This document shows positions 1 through 5,337 of a stretch of 5,337 nucleotides of DNA, piece by piece (the stretch's first letter is position 1; every line of letters starts with the position of its first letter). The stretch is from an uncultured bacterium (GTDB lineage Bacteria > Cyanobacteriota > Vampirovibrionia > Gastranaerophilales > Gastranaerophilaceae): assembly GCA_945910925.1 (NCBI GenBank), contig CAMDZX010000122.1:1-5337 (forward strand). Direction: 5' to 3'. Below the pieces are notes generated by a model. That model saw only the letters and a list, made by a program, of their open reading frames with translations. It did no database searches and had not been told where the DNA came from. Position numbers and translations under genes: made by a program.

Positions 1-1375
1 CAATCTCAAGGTTTGCAAGAGAGTTGTTGTATTCATAAAGTCGTTTTATATATTGAAGTTTTGAGTCGTTATAGTTTTTTCTTGCTTGTTGAAAAGCTAT
101 ATAATCAGTTTTGTTTTCTTCATACCTTTTGTTTGCAAAATTATAATCTTCAAGCGCTTCTTCTGCTTGTTGTTTCGCAATAAGCACTTGTGATTTGTTG
201 TTTTCAACAATTAGAAAACTGCGCTTTACTTCAAAATAAAGATTTTGTTTGAATTCGTATATCGAATTGTCAGCCAGATTAAGATTTGCTTTTGCACGTT
301 CTATTTCGTGTTTAAACTGTTTTATATTCATTGCGGTTGACATATTAAGGTACATGTTTAAATTATTATTCGACTCATGCCTGTAATTAAAATAGTTGTA
401 TCCGATATTCCCGGTAATTGCCGGATAATATTGTCTTTTTGCGTAAGTCAAAGCCTGCTTCATAGCATTTTGTATAGCTTCAAGTACCCATAAATCAGGA
501 CTATTTGCGTATGCAAGTTTGAATGCCTCCTCCATATTGAAAGGAAGTTCTTTGAACTTAGAGTCTTCGGTTTTTTCTATTTTGGTTTTGAATGCAACAT
601 TCTTTATATTGGAGTCACTTTCTTTTATATCAGATACAAACGCATCTTTATAATTAAAAGTTGATATTTTTTGGATTGAAAAATCAGGAGAATATGCAGA
701 ATACATTTCATTTGCAAGGTCAGTAAGTGCAATATTATAATCATTTTCTGCGGCTGAAAGACGAAGGTTTGCGTCACTCAGAAACACTTTTGCCTCAATA
801 TAATCCATCATACTTTTCTGACCACTTTCGTATAATTTTTTTGTTCTGCCGACATTCATCTTGTTTATGGCAACATTTGTTCTTTCGGTTTCAAGTACGG
901 CTTGGGTATACAGAACATTAAAGTATTTCAATTTTATCCTGTATATTGTGTTGCATATACTGTCCATGAACTCATATTCTGCCGCAAGTTTATAAAACCT
1001 TTCCATTCTTATAAGAGAATTAGATTTTCCAAAATCCCAAATCAGTTGCTGCAAATAAACCCCTGCGGACGGGAGTTGTCTGTATGAAGAACCGTTCTCG
1101 TCGTACTTGTTTGAGTTGTATTCCTGATAAACTCCTGTTCCGACACCAACCGTCGGGAAATAAACCGATTTTGCAATACCTAAATTACTGTCTGCAATAT
1201 GCAGATTGTATTCGTATTTTCTTATAATCGGACTATTGTTTATCGCAATTGCAACACAATCGGCTAAAGATAATACATCCCCCTTTTTTATCGTGTATTC
1301 TTCAATTGCATTTACAGCTGTTATATTAACGGTAAAGATAATTATTAAAATAATTATTCTGATTTTATTTCTCAT
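1..1375 (-). CDS. TolC-family outer membrane efflux protein (3' end outside window)
   Basis: Reading the complement from the ATG at 1375-1373 gives 458 codons without a stop, running off the window at base 1. The family forms a trimeric outer-membrane barrel with a periplasmic alpha-helical tunnel, used by type I secretion and RND or ABC efflux systems. Residues 1-23 look like a Sec signal peptide: basic MRNK start, an Ile-rich core, and likely cleavage after VNA. Two OEP repeats are visible. The first starts with LSLADCVAIAINNSP (about 35-49), followed by YFPTVGVGTG and the LIWDFGKS motif. The second starts with FNMEEAFKLAYANSPDL (about 278-294), followed by YYPAITGNIGYNY. Long charged helices such as AKQQAEEALEDYNFANKRYEE precede the missing end. 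Usual family length is about 430-500 residues, so little is lost. The start is chosen for the signal peptide; the Shine-Dalgarno is weak (GAAG at 1383-1380). No periplasmic adaptor or pump gene is in the window, so the transport partner is unknown. Confidence 0.93.
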   Translation of the reverse strand, partial: MRNKIRIIILIIIFTVNITAVNAIEEYTIKKGDVLSLADCVAIAINNSPIIRKYEYNLHIADSNLGIAKSVYFPTVGVGTGVYQEYNSNKYDENGSSYRQLPSAGVYLQQLIWDFGKSNSLIRMERFYKLAAEYEFMDSICNTIYRIKLKYFNVLYTQAVLETERTNVAINKMNVGRTKKLYESGQKSMMDYIEAKVFLSDANLRLSAAENDYNIALTDLANEMYSAYSPDFSIQKISTFNYKDAFVSDIKESDSNIKNVAFKTKIEKTEDSKFKELPFNMEEAFKLAYANSPDLWVLEAIQNAMKQALTYAKRQYYPAITGNIGYNYFNYRHESNNNLNMYLNMSTAMNIKQFKHEIERAKANLNLADNSIYEFKQNLYFEVKRSFLIVENNKSQVLIAKQQAEEALEDYNFANKRYEENKTDYIAFQQARKNYNDSKLQYIKRLYEYNNSLANLEI

Positions 1376-1402
1376 TATGCTTCAATTATATATCTAAAAT
1401 AA

Positions 1403-1431
1403 TAGTCAAAAAAATAAGTTAGTTGTATAAT
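1403..1431 (+). promoter_or_regulatory. Candidate sigma-70-type promoter for glycosyltransferase-galE
   Basis: A -35-like TAGTCA (1403-1408, four of six matches to TTGACA) is followed after 17 bases by a perfect TATAAT (1426-1431). Initiation would fall near 1438, giving a leader of about 30 bases that carries the GGAG ribosome binding site at 1458-1461. In such AT-rich DNA a TATAAT can occur by chance; correct spacing and position are the main support. Confidence 0.45.
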
Positions 1432-1452
1432 AATACTCATCAAAGTATTATT
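1429..1452. repeat. 8-bp perfect inverted repeat overlapping the -10 box
   Basis: AATAATAC (1429-1436) and GTATTATT (1445-1452) are exact reverse complements separated by an 8-base spacer, TCATCAAA. The left arm overlaps the last bases of the candidate -10 box, and the right arm runs into seven T (1451-1457) just before the ribosome binding site. It could be an operator, or a weak terminator-like hairpin in the leader. The arms have only one G-C pair each, so RNA stability would be low. Confidence 0.35.
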
Positions 1453-1469
1453 TTTTTGGAGAAAACATT

Positions 1470-2201
1470 ATGGATAAAAATATCATCTGTATGAAGTGGG
1501 GAGACAAGTTTGATGCGGATTATGTAAACCGCCTATATGAAATGGTTGAGAAAAATATAACAATCCCTCACAGATTTGTTTGTTTTACGGATAACGGAGA
1601 AGGTATTAATCCGAATGTTGAAATAAGACCGATTCCACCGCTATGTGAAGACGGGATTCCTGACAGAATGTGGAAAAAATTAACGGTATTTAACAAAGAA
1701 TTATCAGATTTACACGGAACAGCACTCTTTTTGGATTTGGATATTATTATTCGTCAAAGTCTTGACCCGTTTTTTGAAGAAGAAGGTGAATTTTTAATCA
1801 TTAAGGATTGGGATTTTCCTAACGATATTATTGGAAACTCCTCTGTTTTCAGGTTTGAAATAGGAAAACATCCTGAGGTCTTAGACCATTTCAGAGAGCT
1901 TGGGCCGGCAATAAGAAAACATTTTCAAAACGAACAGGCATTTCTTTCTTACGAAATGTTTGAAAAAGGGATATTAAAATACTGGAATTCGGATTGGTGT
2001 GTAAGTTTCAAGCGTTGCTGCCTGCATAAATTCCCGCTTTGCTGGTTCAAAGTCCCACGTGACCCTGAGGAAGCAAAGATTGTTATTTTCCATGGTAAGC
2101 CGAACCCTGAACAGGCATACAAAGGTTACTTTGGGAAAATGGGATTCAGAATGATACTCCCTGTAAAATGGCTTGATAAATATTGGGTAAGAGGTAAATA
2201 G
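1470..2201 (+). CDS. Putative GT-A-fold glycosyltransferase (GT8-like)
   Basis: A complete 243-residue soluble protein with no signal peptide or membrane segment, presumably cytoplasmic and transferring a sugar from a nucleotide sugar to an unknown acceptor. The start has a good GGAG site (1458-1461) 8 bases upstream. The order of motifs fits a GT-A glycosyltransferase: an N-terminal strand and nucleotide-binding region (IICMKWGDKF at 5-14, HRFVCFTDN at 34-42), RMWKKLTVF (66-74), a DxD-type metal/nucleotide-sugar motif DLD at 89-91 within ALFLDLDIII, then N-SSVFRF (123-129), NEQAFLS (154-160), and HGKP at 208-211. The late HGKP recalls the HGxxKPW metal-ligand motif of GT8 enzymes. Family assignment rests on these motifs alone; donor and acceptor cannot be told. 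Tight coupling to galE suggests UDP-glucose or UDP-galactose as donor, which is an inference. The C-terminal part is rich in Cys and Trp (C177, C183, C184, C191). Confidence 0.78.
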   Translation: MDKNIICMKWGDKFDADYVNRLYEMVEKNITIPHRFVCFTDNGEGINPNVEIRPIPPLCEDGIPDRMWKKLTVFNKELSDLHGTALFLDLDIIIRQSLDPFFEEEGEFLIIKDWDFPNDIIGNSSVFRFEIGKHPEVLDHFRELGPAIRKHFQNEQAFLSYEMFEKGILKYWNSDWCVSFKRCCLHKFPLCWFKVPRDPEEAKIVIFHGKPNPEQAYKGYFGKMGFRMILPVKWLDKYWVRGK

Positions 2202-2204
2202 AAA
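2191..2204 (+). promoter_or_regulatory. Ribosome binding site of galE inside the upstream gene
   Basis: GAGG at 2191-2194 lies within the last codons of the glycosyltransferase, 10 bases before the galE ATG at 2205. The upstream stop TAG ends at 2201, leaving only AAA between the two genes. This arrangement supports translational coupling and fixes the galE start. Confidence 0.7.
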
Positions 2205-3191
2205 ATGATATTGGTAACAGGCGGAGCAGGTTATATCGGAAGTCATTGTGTTTTGGCTCTAATTAGCAAAGGACTTGATGTCGTTATTTTTGACAGTCTG
2301 GAAACAGGACATATTGAAACGGTTGATATTCTAAAGAAAGAGGGTAATGTTACTTTTGAAAAAGGTGATTTGAAAAATCTTGACGATATCAATAAGGTTT
2401 TTGAAAAATACGACATTGATGCGGTTGTTCATTTCGCAGCGTTATCACTTGTCGGAGAATCCGTAAAAGAACCTCAAAAGTATTATTATAACAATGTCTA
2501 TGGCACATTGAACCTTTTAAATGCAATGTTATCACATGATGTGAAAAAGATTGTATTTTCATCAACTGCAGCTACATACGGTGAGCCTGAATATATTCCG
2601 ATTGATGAAAATCATCCGCAAAACCCTATCAATCCGTATGGAAATACAAAACTGATGGTTGAAAAAATAATGGATGATTATTCAAAGGCATACGGGTTAA
2701 AGAGTGTGCGCTTGCGTTATTTTAATGTCGCAGGGGCAGACAGTCTGTCAAGAGTCGGCGAGTGGCATAATCCTGAAACACATTTGATTCCGAATATCTT
2801 AAAATCTACACTCTCAGGCGGTAAAACTTTTGAGCTTTATGGTGATGATTACCCGACAAAAGATGGAACCTGTGTAAGAGATTATATCAATGTTGAGGAT
2901 TTAGCAGAGGCGCATCTTTTGGCACTTGATTATTTGAATAATGGCGGAGAAACCAATTATTTCAATCTGGGTACTAAAAATGGAGATACAGTAAAAGAAG
3001 TTTTTTCTATATGTGAAAAAGTAACGGATAAAAAAATTCCTGTTAATATGATGCCAAGGAGAGAAGGTGACCCCGCTTCACTTGTTGCCGATAATACAAA
3101 AGCAAAGTCTGTTCTGGGTTGGAATGCAAAACGTACGCTTGAAGACAGTATATGTTCTGCGTATGAATATGTCAAAAAATCTCATTTGTAA
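2205..3191 (+). CDS. galE: UDP-glucose 4-epimerase
   Basis: Complete at 328 residues, close to the usual 330-340 for GalE. It interconverts UDP-glucose and UDP-galactose with tightly bound NAD in the cytoplasm, supplying galactose for surface glycans or linking galactose use to glycolysis. Seen in the sequence: the Rossmann motif GGAGYIGSH at 6-14, acidic D30 at the end of strand 2 for the NAD ribose, GDL at 54-56, FAALSLVGESV at 77-87, SSTAATYG at 119-126 with T121 at the active-site Ser/Thr position, and the catalytic pair Y145 and K149 in NPYGNTK. RYFNVAGAD, the substrate-region TKDGTCVRDYI and the later FNLGT follow in the expected order for this extended SDR family. No key residue is missing. 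It follows the glycosyltransferase by 3 bases and is surely co-transcribed with it. Some members also act on UDP-GlcNAc; that cannot be decided here. Confidence 0.97.
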   Translation: MILVTGGAGYIGSHCVLALISKGLDVVIFDSLETGHIETVDILKKEGNVTFEKGDLKNLDDINKVFEKYDIDAVVHFAALSLVGESVKEPQKYYYNNVYGTLNLLNAMLSHDVKKIVFSSTAATYGEPEYIPIDENHPQNPINPYGNTKLMVEKIMDDYSKAYGLKSVRLRYFNVAGADSLSRVGEWHNPETHLIPNILKSTLSGGKTFELYGDDYPTKDGTCVRDYINVEDLAEAHLLALDYLNNGGETNYFNLGTKNGDTVKEVFSICEKVTDKKIPVNMMPRREGDPASLVADNTKAKSVLGWNAKRTLEDSICSAYEYVKKSHL

Positions 3192-3226
3192 AATTCTAAA
3201 ATAGTCATTCGAACAGATATATTTTA

Positions 3227-3243
3227 TCTATTAATATAATAGA
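3227..3243 (+). promoter_or_regulatory. Candidate -10 box within a 7-bp dyad
   Basis: TCTATTA (3227-3233) and TAATAGA (3237-3243) are exact reverse complements with a 3-base centre, and a perfect TATAAT lies at 3235-3240 within this dyad. Transcription would start near 3247, just upstream of the larger inverted repeat, so the whole repeat would be in the leader. No good -35 hexamer is seen 16-18 bases upstream (AACAGA at 17). That weakens the promoter call or suggests an activator-dependent promoter. The dyad could be an operator. Confidence 0.4.
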
Positions 3244-3260
3244 AATATCGGTAATTGTAA

Positions 3261-3306
3261 GATTTATCTCACTTGTAATAATTATAACTGTTACGGGAGA
3301 TAAATC
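3261..3306 (+). promoter_or_regulatory. Predicted leader hairpin covering the RBS of the PTPS-like gene
   Basis: GATTTATCTC (3261-3270) is the exact reverse complement of GAGATAAATC (3297-3306), whose last base directly precedes the ATG at 3307. The right arm contains most of the GGGAG Shine-Dalgarno (3295-3299). Between the arms a second short pairing is possible: GTAAT (3275-3279) with GTTAC (3290-3294), four Watson-Crick pairs and one G-U, closing a 10-base loop. In RNA this would hide the ribosome binding site, as in a translational control element or RNA thermometer. As DNA it could instead be an operator. The pairing is seen directly; the function is inferred. Confidence 0.5.
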
Positions 3307-3876
3307 ATGAAATCAATTACAAATTTTGACATTCAATATGCACACAGATTTTACAATTTTAAAGGAGAGGCACAATATCTGCACGGACACACGGGAAAAC
3401 TAACCATTGAAGTAGAAGATTCTATCAACATGGGTGTAAATATGGTATTTCCTTGCGATGAAATAAAAAAAACAGCTTGGAATATTTTACAAAACTTTGA
3501 CCATGCAACTATTTTAAGAGAAGATGACCCGTTATTACCTGCGATATTAGAAGTTTATGCCCAACAAAACATAAAAAACGGAGCGCCTCAAAATACAATG
3601 AAAGGAGAAGCCTTCAAAACAGAACTTGCAACAGCTTATCCCGATTGTCGTATTGTTGTAACTAAAGAAACAATGACAGTTGAAGGTATGATAAAAATGG
3701 TCTATGAATTATTAAAAGACAAACTAAATATATCTAAAATCACCTTTGCAAGCGGTTCTAACAAAGCAAGCGAAAATTACAAAATAAGTAAAACCATCGA
3801 AAGATGTCCATTATGCGGGATTGCATTAAATGAAAATCAAGTCTGCACAAAATGCGGATATAGAAAAACAACCTAA
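3307..3876 (+). CDS. Divergent 6-pyruvoyl/6-carboxytetrahydropterin synthase-like protein with C-terminal zinc ribbon
   Basis: A complete 189-residue protein, longer than typical QueD (about 120). The PTPS/QueD (COG0720) fold is indicated by the three zinc-binding histidines (H13 in YAHRF; H26 and H28 in YLHGH), the FPCDEIKK segment (48-55), the D65-H66 pair in NFDHATIL, and TVEGMIKMVYELL (124-136), which matches the family's PTxE helix. Canonical enzymes act on dihydroneopterin triphosphate in queuosine, folate or biopterin routes. Two expected residues seem absent. The catalytic Cys four places before HGH is A22, though E21 sits next to it. The pterin-anchoring Glu of the last strand is replaced near S149-G150 in KITFASGSN. 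The sequence KET (120-122) lies before the helix and so is probably not that Glu. About 50 residues (67-116) are inserted. C167, C170, C180 and C183 form a CX2C-X9-CX2C zinc ribbon at the C-terminus. GGGAG precedes the ATG. Activity is uncertain; a PTPS paralogue subfamily or a non-catalytic role are alternatives. Confidence 0.85.
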   Translation: MKSITNFDIQYAHRFYNFKGEAQYLHGHTGKLTIEVEDSINMGVNMVFPCDEIKKTAWNILQNFDHATILREDDPLLPAILEVYAQQNIKNGAPQNTMKGEAFKTELATAYPDCRIVVTKETMTVEGMIKMVYELLKDKLNISKITFASGSNKASENYKISKTIERCPLCGIALNENQVCTKCGYRKTT

Positions 3877-3892
3877 TTATAAATAAACTATC

Positions 3893-4399
3893 TTACTGAT
3901 CAGACTCTCTATGTTTATCAATCAGTTTTTCGAAATCTGACGGTTTAACACTTTGGATAAAATCTTTAAATTCTTCTGCTTCTTCTTCATCACGTGCAGA
4001 GTCTGTCGAAACAGAACCGTTCATCAAGACATTTGCGGTTACAAAAATCGGAGCTTCTGCACGCATCGCAACTGCAATTGCATCCGAAGGACGTGAATCA
4101 ATTTCTATCTCATTTTCGCCGTTAGTAAGGAATAATGTAGCATAATAAGTTTCTTTTTCTACATCGTTTATTTCTATTCTGTCCAGTTTATAACCCGTTT
4201 TATCAATAATAGAAATAATCAAATCATGCGTCATTGGACGAGCAACCGAAAGTTTTTCAATTTTTCTGATGATTGCACTTGCTTCTGCAGAGCCTATCCA
4301 AATAGGCAAAGCCTTTCTGTTTTCCAAATCGTGTAATACAACAATAGGTGAACCTGTTCTTGTATCAAGTGCTATTCCCATAACTTTCATTTCTATCAT
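3893..4399 (-). CDS. Bifunctional nuclease (BFN/DUF151) family protein
   Basis: A complete 168-residue soluble protein. The BFN domain (PF02577) covers roughly residues 1-120: MKVMGIALDTRTGSPIVVL at the N-terminus, LPIWIG at 31-36, RPMTHDL at 54-60, and the family hallmark DSRPSDAIAVA at 101-111. An acidic tail follows (DEEEAEEFKDFIQSVKPSDF, about 137-156), as seen in many members; the UvrB/C-like UVR motif of some plant and bacterial homologues is not present. A plant member has been reported to have both RNase and DNase activity, but the bacterial role is largely unsettled. The start has GAGG (4414-4411) 11 bases upstream, a slightly long spacing. It lies 32 bases downstream of the phosphohexomutase gene on the same strand, so the two are likely co-transcribed. 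It converges with the PTPS-like gene across 16 bases. Confidence 0.92.
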   Translation of the reverse strand: MIEMKVMGIALDTRTGSPIVVLHDLENRKALPIWIGSAEASAIIRKIEKLSVARPMTHDLIISIIDKTGYKLDRIEINDVEKETYYATLFLTNGENEIEIDSRPSDAIAVAMRAEAPIFVTANVLMNGSVSTDSARDEEEAEEFKDFIQSVKPSDFEKLIDKHRESDQ

Positions 4400-4431
4400 G
4401 ATTTATATTTCCTCATAACTGTGTAATTTTA
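4400..4431 (-). promoter_or_regulatory. Intergenic spacer with RBS of the BFN-family gene
   Basis: This 32-base spacer between the mutase stop and the next ATG on the minus strand contains GAGG at 4414-4411 as the ribosome binding site. No terminator hairpin is visible, consistent with a single transcript for both genes. Confidence 0.5.
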
Positions 4432-5337
4432 TTATATTATATCATCAATTTTTGACATGATATCTTTTTGGAGGGTTTTAAGATGCGCTTCTGTATCACT
4501 CTCAAAATAAATCCTTAATAAAGGCTCTGTGCCTGAAGGTCTTGCAAGAACCCAACTTGACTCGCCGAAATATATTTTTACTCCGTCTATAAGATTTTTT
4601 TCATCGCTTAATGATGAAATTCTATCCAGAATTGTTTTAATCTTATCACGGCTATCAAGTTTTAGGTCTATTCTGTCATTAACAAATGAACAACCTGCAA
4701 GAGCTTTGATTTCTTTTTGCAATTCTACAAGCGATTTCCCTGAATAAGCCATCGCCTCAAGAATAAGCAAGTTCGCAAGGATACCGTCTTTTTCGGGGAT
4801 ATGACCTTGTATACTCAAACCTCCTGATTCTTCACCACCTATAATACACTCATTATCACGCATTGCCTGACCGACATGCTTGAATCCGACTGCAGTTTCT
4901 ACGACAGGAACATTTAACAAATCCGCAACTTTATTGAGTAAAAGACTTGCACCGACGGTTTTAACAAGACAACCCTCCATGTTTTTTTCACCCGCAAGGT
5001 GTAATAAAAGAATCGCAATGATTTCATTCGGAGAAACATATTCTCCATTTTCATTAATCACCCCAAATCTGTCCGAATCCCCGTCGTTTGCCAAACCTAC
5101 GGCATTTCCGTTTTCTTTCACTTTTGCAATCAAATCTTGCAAGAATTTAGGTTTAGGTTCGGGCATTCCCCCGCCAAAATTTGGGTCGTGATACATATGC
5201 AAGGATTCGTAAGGAATATCGTGTTTTTTAAGTAATTTATCAAAATAACCGATACTTGCGGCGTATAATCCGTCAAAAATAATAGTTGTATCAAGTTCTT
5301 TTATGGAGTCAAAATCAATGATATTTTCAATATGCTT
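4432..5337 (-). CDS. Phosphoglucomutase/phosphomannomutase (5' end outside window)
   Basis: An open frame enters at 5337 and stops at 4434-4432, giving the last 301 residues of an enzyme that normally has about 450-480. The alpha-D-phosphohexomutase family interconverts hexose-6-phosphate and hexose-1-phosphate (glucose or mannose), feeding nucleotide-sugar synthesis. Visible parts (numbered from the window edge): end of domain 1/start of domain 2 with FDGLYAAS, the family signature DPNFGGGMPEP, the metal-binding loop DGDSDR (about 85-90), sugar-specificity loop GGEESGG (about 167-173), and the domain 4 phosphate-binding loop RPSGTEP (about 266-272) near the C-terminus. The active-site phosphoserine segment lies upstream of the window. 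A TTG at 5202 in a good frame is internal (Leu), not the start, because the homologous sequence continues upstream. Glucose versus mannose preference cannot be told from these motifs. It is the upstream gene of a probable pair with the BFN-family gene. Confidence 0.95.
   Translation of the reverse strand, partial: KHIENIIDFDSIKELDTTIIFDGLYAASIGYFDKLLKKHDIPYESLHMYHDPNFGGGMPEPKPKFLQDLIAKVKENGNAVGLANDGDSDRFGVINENGEYVSPNEIIAILLLHLAGEKNMEGCLVKTVGASLLLNKVADLLNVPVVETAVGFKHVGQAMRDNECIIGGEESGGLSIQGHIPEKDGILANLLILEAMAYSGKSLVELQKEIKALAGCSFVNDRIDLKLDSRDKIKTILDRISSLSDEKNLIDGVKIYFGESSWVLARPSGTEPLLRIYFESDTEAHLKTLQKDIMSKIDDII

Larger units (their letters stand above)
1376..1469. promoter_or_regulatory. Divergent intergenic region
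   Basis: This 94-base AT-rich gap separates the start codons of the leftward TolC-family gene and the rightward glycosyltransferase, so it should hold promoters for both. A plausible rightward promoter and a dyad are listed separately. For the leftward gene, TTGACT (1409-1404) and TATAAT (1390-1385) exist on the minus strand, but they are only 13 bases apart, too short for an ordinary sigma-70 promoter. No confident leftward promoter is therefore called. Confidence 0.6.
3192..3306. promoter_or_regulatory. Regulatory intergenic region between galE and the PTPS-like gene
   Basis: A 115-base AT-rich gap on the plus strand, long for this compact window. It contains a perfect TATAAT within a dyad (3227-3243) and a larger inverted repeat (3261-3306) ending exactly at the next start codon. 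No GC-rich hairpin with a T-run that would end the galE transcript is visible, so read-through from galE cannot be excluded. Confidence 0.6.

Noticed and set aside
727..1087. Two overlapping plus-strand frames (727-921 and 902-1087)
   Set aside because: Both lie opposite the coherent OEP-domain coding sequence and show no recognisable domain.
1206..1397. Hydrophobic plus-strand open frame of 63 codons that looks like a small membrane protein
   Set aside because: It is antisense to the signal peptide and N-terminus of the TolC-family gene, whose reading is strongly supported; the hydrophobicity comes from the complement of an Ile-rich, AT-rich stretch, and there is no good RBS.
1385..1409. 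Minus-strand TTGACT and TATAAT as the promoter of the TolC-family gene
   Set aside because: The 13-base spacer is too short for a sigma-70 promoter, and initiation would leave an almost leaderless mRNA without its weak Shine-Dalgarno.
1974..2246. Minus-strand frame spanning the glycosyltransferase-galE junction
   Set aside because: Shadow of two well-supported plus-strand genes; its protein has no recognisable motif.
2957..3175. Minus-strand frame opposite the 3' part of galE
   Set aside because: Antisense to a complete GalE with all expected motifs.
3192..3306. preQ1 riboswitch upstream of the QueD-like gene
   Set aside because: Expected on functional grounds, but the region has no recognisable preQ1-I hairpin with A-rich tail, nor an obvious preQ1-II layout. 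Only the inverted repeat described above is present.
3895..3930. Possible terminator: ACTGAT and ATCAGT with a following T-run downstream of the PTPS-like gene
   Set aside because: Only a 6-bp AT-rich stem with a 20-base loop, inside the end of the convergent BFN gene; too weak to call.
4529..5191. Plus-strand frames at 4529-4747 and 4880-5191
   Set aside because: Antisense to the phosphohexomutase; no motifs and no ribosome binding site.
5200..5202. TTG as the start of the phosphohexomutase
   Set aside because: The same frame continues upstream to the window edge with family-like sequence (FDGLYAAS, then YESLHMYHDPNF), so this TTG is an internal Leu codon.

Overview
The window is an AT-rich (roughly one third G+C by eye), densely coding stretch of a bacterial chromosome. 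It holds four complete genes and two genes cut by the window edges. A TolC-type outer-membrane protein with a signal peptide implies a diderm (Gram-negative) cell. The low G+C, the BFN/DUF151 protein next to a phosphohexomutase and the style of the glycosyltransferase would fit a gut Melainabacteria (Gastranaerophilales) lineage. That placement is an inference from general impression only; other AT-rich diderms are possible.

Layout. Bases 1375 to 1, minus strand: TolC-family outer membrane efflux protein, missing only its C-terminal end. Bases 1376-1469: short divergent intergenic region with a candidate promoter and an 8-bp dyad. Bases 1470-3191, plus strand: a two-gene unit, a GT-A-like glycosyltransferase followed after 3 bases by galE (UDP-glucose 4-epimerase). 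Bases 3192-3306: regulatory gap with a perfect -10 box inside a small dyad, then a 10-bp inverted repeat whose right arm covers the ribosome binding site and touches the start codon of the next gene. Bases 3307-3876, plus strand: a divergent 6-pyruvoyl/6-carboxy-tetrahydropterin-synthase-fold protein that keeps the zinc histidines, appears to lack the catalytic Cys and the pterin-anchoring Glu, and carries a C-terminal four-cysteine zinc ribbon. Bases 4399-3893 and 5337-4432, minus strand: a bifunctional-nuclease-family (DUF151) protein downstream of a phosphoglucomutase/phosphomannomutase whose N-terminal part lies outside the window.

How they fit together. The phosphohexomutase (sugar-6-P/sugar-1-P interconversion), GalE (UDP-Glc/UDP-Gal) and the glycosyltransferase together suggest nucleotide-sugar supply and use for cell-surface glycans, next to an envelope export channel. 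The pterin-synthase-like protein and the DUF151 protein have no obvious link to that theme. The most unusual items are the divergent PTPS-zinc-ribbon protein and the predicted hairpin that would hide its ribosome binding site. No RNA genes, CRISPR arrays, insertion sequences or other mobile elements were seen, and no gene-free stretch exceeds about 115 bases.
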